Below are positions 8,965 through 14,826 of a DNA stretch of 30,699 bases, piece after piece. Source of the DNA: Bacteroidales bacterium (GTDB taxonomy: Bacteria; Bacteroidota; Bacteroidia; Bacteroidales; UBA932). The notes below the pieces were generated by a model. That model saw only the letters and a list, made by a program, of their open reading frames with translations. It did no database searches and was not told the DNA's origin. Both the position numbers and the translations under genes were made by a program. How positions within the stretch are numbered: position 1 is the stretch's first letter; the number at the start of each line of letters is the position of its first letter. The stretch covers positions 1-30,699 of the forward strand of contig JAFRPH010000036.1 of assembly GCA_017429205.1 (NCBI GenBank), written 5' to 3'.

Positions 8965-9070
8965 CTTCTGTTGATTTATTTCTGGTTCTGCTTTATTACG
9001 TCCATAACTATGTGTATACGCATTCCTGCATCTGTTATATGATATAATGCACCTTTCTGCATAACAGCTT

Positions 9071-9084
9071 ATGTGTATACACAT
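9071..9084. promoter_or_regulatory. Perfect 14-bp palindrome, centromere-like site
   Basis: ATGTGTATACACAT is a perfect palindrome sharing the 12-bp core of the site at 7750-7763. A near-copy with one mismatch sits 60 bp away at 9010-9023. Confidence 0.6.
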
Positions 9085-9595
9085 CTATTTACGCATGCGG
9101 CATTTTTATAATACGGCTACACTTGCTTTAGGCTTCTGCGTTCAATCGTATACTTTTATCTGTATCTGTTTATACGGCTATGCTCATACATATTTATCTC
9201 TGTTCAATCTTCACAGAATGTCATCTTATACATTTGAATGTATGTGTATATATTTATGTTGTCAGGAATCGGCATTGTTTCTGCGTTCTCGCAGATCATG
9301 GCATATTACGCTGTCAGTTGCAACATTTGTTGAACGTTCATGTTTGTTGATGTTTATTTCTGTATGTGTATATTTTTATGTTGTTTTCTTCATACATTTT
9401 CCTATTTCCTGTCCCGCTGTTTCTCATTATAATCGAGCCGGCTTTGCAGGGGATACTTCATGGCTGATCTGAAATGCATGTGAATATTCGCTTATGCTCA
9501 TCTGTGTATGTGTATCTGTGTGCACAGGGGCAGGGTATAATATCATATTTGTGTCTGTGCATATGTGCATACATATATGCTTCTGTGCTGTATTT

Positions 9596-9624
9596 GAAAA
9601 CCCCGCATGTTTGTCCATGCGGGG
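9596..9624 (-). terminator. Intrinsic terminator of the primase-helicase gene
   Basis: CCCCGCATG (9601-9609) and CATGCGGGG (9616-9624) form a 9-bp GC-rich stem with a 6-nt loop. On the minus strand the stem is followed at once by TTTTC. It lies 28 bp past the helicase stop codon. Confidence 0.85.
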
Positions 9625-9651
9625 TGGAGAAGCGGCGGTATTCTCCTGTGA

Positions 9652-11847
9652 TCAGCTCTTCAGTTTGACTAAAGAAAGGCCCTTGAAAGGATCATTTTCG
9701 TTCACAGGGATGAAACCGCGGGGGAGCTGTTCGAAGTGATTGAACATCGGACGATAGTGGAACGGGGCCGATGTGCCGCGGACACCGTTGCGGTTCTTGA
9801 GGATCTTCAGCTGGATCAGGATGGGTTTTCCGTCCTTCGCGAGACGCTCGTTTTCCTGGAGCATTTCTCTGATCCGCTTGTCCCTGACCTTGTCCGCCTC
9901 ACCTTCCTGATAGTCCATCCCGTCGTACTGCAGACCGATCAGACAGTCCGATCCGTACTCGATAGACCCGGCCTCCTTGAAGGCCGCCATGTTGATCGGC
10001 GACTGATAATTCTCGCGGTTGAGGGAGGAGATCCCGATCACGGTGAGCGTCTTGTCGCGGCTCAGCCTCTTGAGCGCCAGAACATTCCGGTCCGTATTCT
10101 GCTTGTCCGTCGCGCGGATATCGACAGGGGTGATGATCTGCAGGTAGTCCACGATGACGACCGGCATACGGCCCGTCATCGCGATGTGTCGGTCCACGCG
10201 CTCGCGGATCTGCTCCACGCTGACGTCGCCGACACCCTCGATCAGCCACAGGTGCCGTGTATTTTCGCTGTACGCCCGCCAGGCTTCATCGAGCAGGGCC
10301 AGCTCCCGCTCGCTGTAGTCGGCATACCGCTTGCCGGTGAGGACGCCGCGTGTCGTTTTCGCCAGGGTCGTGCCGTTCCCGCGCTGCCTGGAGAGCACAT
10401 AGGTGAGGCGGGAAACACTCTTGGCCATCAGCTCAAAACGGCTCATCTCCAGGGAGAAGAAGAGGACATCCTGTCCTTTGGCCGCCATCGCGTCCGCCAC
10501 CTGCAGGACAAAGGAGGTCTTGCCGAGGGACGTGATCGCGCCGACGATGTACAGGCCGGGATAAAACCCGCCGTCCAGCATTGCGTCGAGGTCCTCAAAG
10601 CCCGTGGAGATCGCGGTCTGCACCGTCGCGCGGTCGATCTCCGCGGAAAGGGCTTCCATCGAGTTGCCGGCAGCTTCTTTTTCGTAGTCGAGCCGCCTTG
10701 CTTCGCGCTCAAGCTCCGCCTGGCGGATCTCCTCCGCCTCCCGCTCTCTGGCCTCCTCGCCGCGCCGCTTTTCCTCGCAGATCGCTTCCTGCTTTGCGGC
10801 GCCGAGACGTCGGAGAAACTGCGCGCCGTCCCGCGTCAGGGCCTCGTTGGGATCCTTGGCCTCGCCGGCGATGTTGTACTCGATGAACGGGATCTCCCGC
10901 TCCCGCAGGGCTTCCGCCAGCTCCGCCTGCGCCTTCGGGCCCTTTTCCGGGATCTCGGGATCCGTCTGCGGGTCGTTGTCAAGGCAGAGGATGAGCGGAT
11001 GGGCGGGGCGTTCCTCCGCCAGGGCATCCAGCAGACGGCCGCTCCCGGTGTTGCCGAGGGCAATGGCCGCGCCGCCGCACTGGGCGATGGAGATCGCGCA
11101 GATCTGGCTCTCCACGATGAAAACCGGCTGATCCGCGGCGAGGACGTGCGGTTCAGTCTCGAAAAGCGGTTCGGGGCCGGCCTGGGCCGTGCGGGGCTTG
11201 TCGAACGCCTTCTCCTTGATGGCGCGCGCCGCGTAATAGGTCCGTCCGGGGTAGGGGATGATCACCGCGGCCTCACTCCGACCGAGACTGCCGAAGTAAT
11301 GCGCGGGATCGTAGCCGATACGGAAGCGGGCCGCCGTCTCCTTTGTCAGACCGCGGGAAGCCAGGTAGCGCGCACAGGCATCCGCGGTGTCCGCGGCCTT
11401 TTCCCATTGAGCCATCTGGCGCTTCAGCGCGTCGTTCACGGGCTGCGCGGCCGTTTTGCGCCGCCCGGCGGCGGCCAGGGACGGGTCGAAGGCATGCAGG
11501 TTCAGCTGCTGGAAGAGCTGCCATTCGCTGATCCCCTTGTTCAGGATCCGCAGAGCACCAAGGGTATCCGTGCCTTTCTCCCCGAAACAGCGGTTGGCAA
11601 AGCACATGCAGTGCCAGGCCCTGGTCCCCGCGTTCGGCTCCGAAAGCCGCAGGGCACCCGTGTGGTTCGGGCCGCTGCCGGAACCGCAGATCGGGCAATT
11701 GTACATCTGCCGGCCGCGGCTCTTCTCCAGCGGATAAAAGGCGGTCAGCGGTCGGCTGTTGATCTCCTCGCGGCAGCGCGCGTACATGCCGCGCAGCTCG
11801 GCGCTCATGCCGTCTTCACGCCCCGCCCGGCTGTTTCTTTCCGCCAT
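9652..11847 (-). CDS. Fused primase-helicase (zinc ribbon, TOPRIM-like, DnaB-type helicase)
   Basis: 731 residues from the ATG at 11847. An upstream in-frame ATG (11934) would translate through a leader hairpin, whereas AGGAGG sits 7 nt before 11847. Residues about 49-87 look like a zinc ribbon (CPIC at 51-54, later Cys near 80, 82 and 87). A TOPRIM-like region follows, with a VES motif at 245-247 and DND at 290-292. A charged coiled-coil-like linker spans about 355-395. A DnaB/RecA-type helicase domain has Walker A GAITSLGKTS at 436-445 and Walker B VVIVDYLQI at 563-571. This order matches bifunctional primase-helicases such as phage T7 gp4 and relatives on plasmids and phages, which prime lagging strands and unwind DNA. 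Four iterons lie upstream, so expression may be tied to the replication initiator. The catalytic basic residues of an N-terminal primase domain were not verified. Confidence 0.88.
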   Translation of the reverse strand: MAERNSRAGREDGMSAELRGMYARCREEINSRPLTAFYPLEKSRGRQMYNCPICGSGSGPNHTGALRLSEPNAGTRAWHCMCFANRCFGEKGTDTLGALRILNKGISEWQLFQQLNLHAFDPSLAAAGRRKTAAQPVNDALKRQMAQWEKAADTADACARYLASRGLTKETAARFRIGYDPAHYFGSLGRSEAAVIIPYPGRTYYAARAIKEKAFDKPRTAQAGPEPLFETEPHVLAADQPVFIVESQICAISIAQCGGAAIALGNTGSGRLLDALAEERPAHPLILCLDNDPQTDPEIPEKGPKAQAELAEALREREIPFIEYNIAGEAKDPNEALTRDGAQFLRRLGAAKQEAICEEKRRGEEAREREAEEIRQAELEREARRLDYEKEAAGNSMEALSAEIDRATVQTAISTGFEDLDAMLDGGFYPGLYIVGAITSLGKTSFVLQVADAMAAKGQDVLFFSLEMSRFELMAKSVSRLTYVLSRQRGNGTTLAKTTRGVLTGKRYADYSERELALLDEAWRAYSENTRHLWLIEGVGDVSVEQIRERVDRHIAMTGRMPVVIVDYLQIITPVDIRATDKQNTDRNVLALKRLSRDKTLTVIGISSLNRENYQSPINMAAFKEAGSIEYGSDCLIGLQYDGMDYQEGEADKVRDKRIREMLQENERLAKDGKPILIQLKILKNRNGVRGTSAPFHYRPMFNHFEQLPRGFIPVNENDPFKGLSLVKLKS

Positions 11848-11891
11848 GCTCCGCCTCCTTTCCCGGTTTCTTTTTCTTTTTTGTGCCTGCG

Positions 11892-11919
11892 TCTCCCGCT
11901 TTCTCAAAAAAGCGGGAGA
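11892..11919 (-). promoter_or_regulatory. Leader hairpin upstream of the primase-helicase gene
   Basis: TCTCCCGCTTT (11892-11902) pairs perfectly with AAAGCGGGAGA (11909-11919) around a 6-nt loop, giving an 11-bp stem about 45 nt before the start codon. There is no T-run behind it on either strand, so it is more likely an mRNA stability or control element than a terminator. Confidence 0.5.
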
Positions 11920-12026
11920 ACGCGGGCAGTACAATACTTATATGACTTACAGTATTTACGTGCGGCGGCAGCGCTGTCCGCAAAGGCTTGCCGTCCAGGG
12001 GCTACCGCCGGAAATGGGGACGCTTC

Positions 12027-12105
12027 CGGATGTCGGAATTTTGTAATCAGCTGGTCGCTTTGTTCGGATGAGTTTGTCGCATCCTGCGGATCAGCTTGTC
12101 GTCAT
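12027..12105 (+). repeat. Iteron array A (4 copies)
   Basis: Four copies of the iteron core (TGTCG or GGTCG preceded by GATCAGCT-like sequence) have core starts at 12031, 12053, 12075 and 12098, spaced 22, 22 and 23 bp. They match the arrays upstream of rep in sequence, orientation and spacing. They lie in the upstream region of the helicase gene. Confidence 0.8.
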
Positions 12106-12142
12106 TTTCCGTTTTGCCGGAAAAAACGGCAGATATAGCGGT

Positions 12143-12184
12143 TCCGGACGGCGATCCCCACCAGATGTGGAGAAGCCGTCCGGA
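12143..12184 (-). terminator. Stem-loop behind the replication initiator gene, possible terminator
   Basis: TCCGGACGGC (12143-12152) pairs with GCCGTCCGGA (12175-12184), with a smaller CCAC/GTGG stem inside the loop. It begins 6 bp past the rep stop codon. There is no T-run directly after it on the minus strand, so termination is uncertain. Confidence 0.45.
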
Positions 12185-12190
12185 GCCTGC

Positions 12191-13378
12191 TTACACTGTG
12201 ATGACGACGCCGTCGATGGCGCGGCCTTTCTTGTAGGTGGTGAAGGAGTGGATGAGGTGCTCGCTCTGCAGCTCGTTGAGGATGCGCTCCGTGTTCGTGC
12301 GCAGGGTGCGCAGGGAGCGCGGGGTGATCGAGATGTCGGAATGCTCCGCGATCTTGCTGAAGGAGAGCTTCTCGCTGTGGGTCTCCGGCATGGGGCGGGC
12401 CATCCTGCGGGCCGTAGTGCGCTCGCCCCTTTGGTTGTTCTGCATCCGCGTGATCTGCACGAGGATGTACTTGCGCATGGCGATCACATGGGAACGGTTC
12501 GTGGGCTCCCGCTTCTCGGGCAGATCCTCCTGATGGCCCGCGCCGTCAGGGCTGTTGATGTAGCGGGAGGGGAAGGTGGCGATCTGGTTGACCATGTGGT
12601 CATGCACCGCGTACATCGGCATGGAATAGATGATGTACACGTTTTCGACGACCCGGCCCTTGTAGTAATATGCGCGCAGCTTTTCCGCCGCCGCGTCGGG
12701 ACTGGCCGCCTTGATCGTCGCCTGGGAAACGCGGACGCCGGTGATCAGCGTACCTTCGATCACCGTATTGGTGTAATCATAGAGCGGATTGCGCTTGAGC
12801 TTGGTGTGATTCTGGATCTCCTGGGTGAAATCGAGGGTCGCGGGCGTCACGATCAGCTTGTCGATGGAGGCGATGACCTCTTCCTCCTGCTTTTTCGTCA
12901 CACGCTCCTCACGCCCCATCTGGGCGAATTTGCGGTAGATCTGCGCGGGCGTCACGGCCAGCGGCAGACCGTTCTCATCCACCAGCTGGGCGATGGTGGC
13001 CTCCATCTGGCAGTCGAAATGGGTGATGTTGACGGCCTCGCCGTTGTGTCCGGAGATCCGGGAGCGCACGATGGTGCCGGCTTTGTCCGCCGGGATCTCG
13101 ACGACAGCCGGTGCGCGGCGCGCGGTCTCGGGCTGGCTCCAGAAAGTCAGCGAGGTGGGGATGATGACCTTGCCGGTGTCCACCAGTTCGGAGACCTGCG
13201 GATTGGGCAGGACCTGGAGGTCATGGCCGGGATCCGGCTGGTCGCCGGGCTCCGGAAGGCCGTACATGAAGAGCTGGTACCCGCCCTGGACCTGTTCTTC
13301 CGGCAGTTCGTCGGCCGGATCCCCGTCCATCGGGAGAGTGACACGCTCCTGGAGGGAATCGTTCAGCATCTGCGACAC
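12191..13378 (-). CDS. Probable iteron-binding replication initiator protein
   Basis: 395 residues from the GTG at 13378, chosen because AGGAGGT lies 6 nt before it and a clear promoter stands just upstream; an open extension to 13681 crosses that promoter and an iteron and is rejected. Residues 1-60 are acidic and Pro-rich. Residues about 120-195 (AVTPAQIYRKFAQMGREERV...ASIDKLIVTPATLDFTQEI) and 295-395 (SFSKIAEHSDISITPRSLRT...ILNELQSEHLIHSFTTYKKG) look like two winged-helix DNA-binding domains, the plan of many plasmid Rep proteins. I do not recognise an exact family. The call rests on this plan and on the 21 iterons flanking the gene. In known systems such proteins bind iterons, open the origin and often repress their own promoter. 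A winged-helix regulator unrelated to initiation is the main alternative. Confidence 0.68.
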   Translation of the reverse strand: MSQMLNDSLQERVTLPMDGDPADELPEEQVQGGYQLFMYGLPEPGDQPDPGHDLQVLPNPQVSELVDTGKVIIPTSLTFWSQPETARRAPAVVEIPADKAGTIVRSRISGHNGEAVNITHFDCQMEATIAQLVDENGLPLAVTPAQIYRKFAQMGREERVTKKQEEEVIASIDKLIVTPATLDFTQEIQNHTKLKRNPLYDYTNTVIEGTLITGVRVSQATIKAASPDAAAEKLRAYYYKGRVVENVYIIYSMPMYAVHDHMVNQIATFPSRYINSPDGAGHQEDLPEKREPTNRSHVIAMRKYILVQITRMQNNQRGERTTARRMARPMPETHSEKLSFSKIAEHSDISITPRSLRTLRTNTERILNELQSEHLIHSFTTYKKGRAIDGVVITV

Positions 13379-13412
13379 GCAGAGACCTCCTTTCCGGGAT
13401 TGATTCGGATGT

Positions 13413-13441
13413 ATTATACAGCATTTGGGCCGGGATGAAAA
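13413..13441 (-). promoter_or_regulatory. Promoter of the replication initiator gene
   Basis: Minus-strand TTTTCA (13441-13436), 17-nt spacer, perfect TATAAT (13418-13413). The transcript would start near 13406, with a leader of about 28 nt containing AGGAGGT. Confidence 0.72.
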
Positions 13442-13649
13442 GCCGCTGCGGGACAGGGAAAACACACGTTCGCACCGGCGGCGGCGCGGAACGCCGAAAA
13501 AAGGGACGGGACGGTGTGCGCAGCCGAAACGGATCGTCCGGAAGCGGAAAAACGCCGGTTTCTGGCGTAAAAACAGGGATTTCAGGGGCTCAAAGTCGCC
13601 GCGAAAACCGAAATCGGGAGGAATCGCGAAAAGGGCGGGGGAGTGCCGA

Positions 13650-13781
13650 AGGTCGAATTCCTGTCGCTTTTTTCGGATCAACCTGTCGGGTTTTTCAGTT
13701 TAGCGTGTCGCGGAAGCGGCGGCTGAACTTGTCGCAAATTTCTGATCAACTCGTCGTTTTTTACAGTTCAACGTGTCGCCG
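13650..13781 (+). repeat. Iteron array B (6 copies)
   Basis: TGTCG/CGTCG cores start at 13662, 13684, 13706, 13730, 13752 and 13774 (steps 22, 22, 24, 22, 22). The consensus over all arrays is close to GATCAACTTGTCGCTTTTTT. All copies face the same way. A 22-bp step is about two helical turns, so bound proteins would lie on one DNA face. Confidence 0.87.
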
Positions 13782-13867
13782 GTGTCACGTCAGCCGCAAA
13801 AAGAGAACCTGCACGGGGGAGAAGCGGACAGCCGTGAACGGGACCGCGGTATCCCGGTCAGGCGGGA

Positions 13868-13977
13868 AGGCATCAACTTGTCGTTAATTTCGTGTCACCT
13901 TGTCGCAAAATGCAGATCAAGATGTCGCCGTCGGGAAAACTGAACTCGTCGCTTTTTTCCGATCAGATTGTCGGAAA
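13868..13977 (+). repeat. Iteron array C (5 copies)
   Basis: Cores start at 13879, 13901, 13923, 13947 and 13969 (steps 22, 22, 24, 22), the same pattern as array B including one 24-bp step. Sequences such as GCATCAACTTGTCG and CCGATCAGATTGTCG match the shared consensus. Confidence 0.87.
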
Positions 13978-14114
13978 TTGCGGAAAACCGCAGATTCTGC
14001 GCCATTCAGTCGCCCTGATCGCGTGAATCCGGGTGCGGTCGGTACCATGATAGGAGGGAAAGGAACCCGGCAGCCGGAGGCGAAGTTCGGCCGGGATGTG
14101 TAAACCGCTGAAAT

Positions 14115-14262
14115 CGGTGAAGTTGTCACAAATGTATGTAGAGATTCCAAACAGGCCTGAGGGCTTCTTGTCGCTTTTTTCCGGCGAATTTGTCGTTCTT
14201 TTCGCGACTGCGGTCTGTCGACAAAGACGAACTCGTCGCTTTTTTCGTATTACCTTGTCGGA
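14115..14262 (+). repeat. Iteron arrays D/E (6 copies)
   Basis: A degenerate copy (TGTCA at 14124) is followed by cores at 14169, 14191, 14216, 14234 and 14256. The gap from 14124 to 14169 is 45 bp, close to two 22-bp steps, as if one copy between had decayed. The copies at 14169 and 14234 keep the CTTTTTT tail seen in the best iterons. Confidence 0.8.
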
Positions 14263-14470
14263 ATCACAGGGGATTCGGCAAAAGGACCGGTTTCGGCTTG
14301 CAAATATTACGAAAAAGAGAAATTGTGACGGTGCGGAACACCCAGGGGTGACCGGATGTCCCAGATTCGGCCGGGAAAGGATAAATCTGAGCAATCGCTG
14401 AGCGGTGACCGCTCTCTGAAGATAAAATATTCGTGAACGGAAAGACATGAATTTATGACGAAAATGCTAC

Positions 14471-14537
14471 GGAACACATGCTTGGCAGACAGTACTTCAA
14501 AGACACACGTGTTCCTATCATGGGGTAAAACAGGAAC
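14471..14537. repeat. Overlapping inverted repeats in the origin region
   Basis: GGAACACATG (14471-14480) pairs with CACGTGTTCC (14506-14515) at 9 of 10 positions. The right arm also contains GTTCCT (14511-14516), which pairs with AGGAAC (14532-14537), so two mutually exclusive stems are possible. The role is unknown; a single-strand origin, small RNA or protein site are options. Confidence 0.5.
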
Positions 14538-14706
14538 CGCTCCGTAACATGCATCTGATCGCAGCATCAAGCAATTTCAAGGGGTTGCAACGGAAAAGAG
14601 AAGAGAAAATTATGGGAAAACAATGAAAAAACAGAGAGCGGAACGAAAGACAGCAAAACTTGAGAAAAAGAAAGCGGAAATATATCATGAAGATTGTGCT
14701 TAACTA

Positions 14707-14735
14707 TTGTAATAATTGCAAAGTTGTGATATTAT
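14707..14735 (+). promoter_or_regulatory. Promoter of the giant plus-strand surface-protein gene
   Basis: TTGTAA (14707-14712), 17-nt spacer, TATTAT (14730-14735). Transcription would start near 14742, just before the first leader hairpin. Confidence 0.6.
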
Positions 14736-14746
14736 ATACGGGCATA

Positions 14747-14795
14747 AATGGGTGGAGTCTACCCATTCGGCACTTCTGATGGGACTCCCGAAGTG
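14747..14795 (+). promoter_or_regulatory. Two-hairpin leader with complementary loops (possible kissing loop)
   Basis: Hairpin 1: AATGGGT (14747-14753) with ACCCATT (14761-14767), loop GGAGTCT. Hairpin 2: CACTTC (14771-14776) with GAAGTG (14790-14795), 13-nt loop containing GACTCC (14783-14788), which is exactly complementary to GGAGTC in loop 1. The structure would begin within a few nt of the predicted transcript start and ends 15 nt before the AAAGGAG ribosome binding site (14811-14817). There is no T-run, so it is not a terminator. I do not recognise it as a known riboswitch class. Confidence 0.5.
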
Positions 14796-14826
14796 TACAT
14801 ACAAGGATGCAAAGGAGACTTGGACC

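Larger units (their letters stand above)
8881..9595. other. AT-rich non-coding region with TGTGTATA repeats: probable centromere (parC/parS-like)
   Basis: About 700 bp between parA and the helicase gene is visibly AT-rich compared with the GC-rich flanks and carries no credible gene. Palindromic or half-site forms of TGTGTATACACA occur at 8937-8964 (10-bp arms), 9011-9022 (one mismatch) and 9071-9084 (perfect 14 bp). Half sites occur at 9243-9250 and 9365-9372, with looser matches around 9503-9525 and 9549-9580. Repeats of this kind next to a parA/ribbon-helix-helix operon are typical of plasmid centromeres. Apparent open frames here are Cys/Ile/Tyr-rich, lack ribosome binding sites and result from the repeats. 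Confidence 0.65.
11848..12190. other. Intergenic region between rep and helicase: leader hairpin, four iterons, hairpins
   Basis: No gene was found. From the helicase side it holds a strong leader hairpin (11892-11919), a stretch with possible but unconvincing -10 elements near 11935-11945, four iterons (12027-12105), a weak stem CCGTTTT/AAAACGG (12109-12129) and a 10-bp stem behind the rep gene (12143-12184). Confidence 0.7.
13379..14826. other. Non-coding replication origin region
   Basis: About 1.4 kb without a credible gene. In order it holds the rep promoter, a GC-rich stretch (13441-13650), iteron arrays B (13650-13781), C (13868-13977) and D/E (14115-14262), an AT-richer stretch with a near-perfect inverted repeat (14471-14515), an A-rich segment (14590-14700), and the promoter and structured leader of the giant plus-strand gene (14707-14826). 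The A-rich part beside the iterons is a natural place for duplex opening. No clear DnaA box (TTATCCACA) was found by eye. Confidence 0.7.

Noticed and set aside
9071..9739. Short plus-strand open frames (133, 64 and 81 residues) in the AT-rich region
   Set aside because: They are rich in Cys, Ile and Tyr because of the TGTGTATA repeats, lack ribosome binding sites, and start inside a palindrome or run into the terminator.
9736..12138. An 800-residue plus-strand open frame
   Set aside because: It lies opposite the primase-helicase gene, which has Walker motifs, a ribosome binding site and a terminator. The plus frame also crosses the iterons.
12068..13438. A 456-residue plus-strand open frame
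   Set aside because: It lies opposite the replication initiator gene and has no domain or ribosome binding site.
13379..13681. An N-terminal extension of the replication initiator to an ATG at 13681
   Set aside because: The extension crosses a clear TATAAT promoter and one iteron, while the GTG at 13378 has an ideal AGGAGGT.
12027..14262. Regularly spaced short repeats considered as a CRISPR array
   Set aside because: The repeats are about 12-20 bp at 22-bp steps with no spacers of normal length and no cas genes; they fit iterons.
13435..14448. Open frames across the iterons (13435-13887 plus, 13963-14448 minus)
   Set aside because: They have no ribosome binding site or domain and consist largely of iteron sequence read as protein.
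14623..14703. A 26-codon Lys-rich open frame (MKKQRAERKTAKLEKKK...)
   Set aside because: There is no good ribosome binding site, and the A-rich DNA beside the origin would produce such a frame by chance. It ends where the giant gene's promoter begins.
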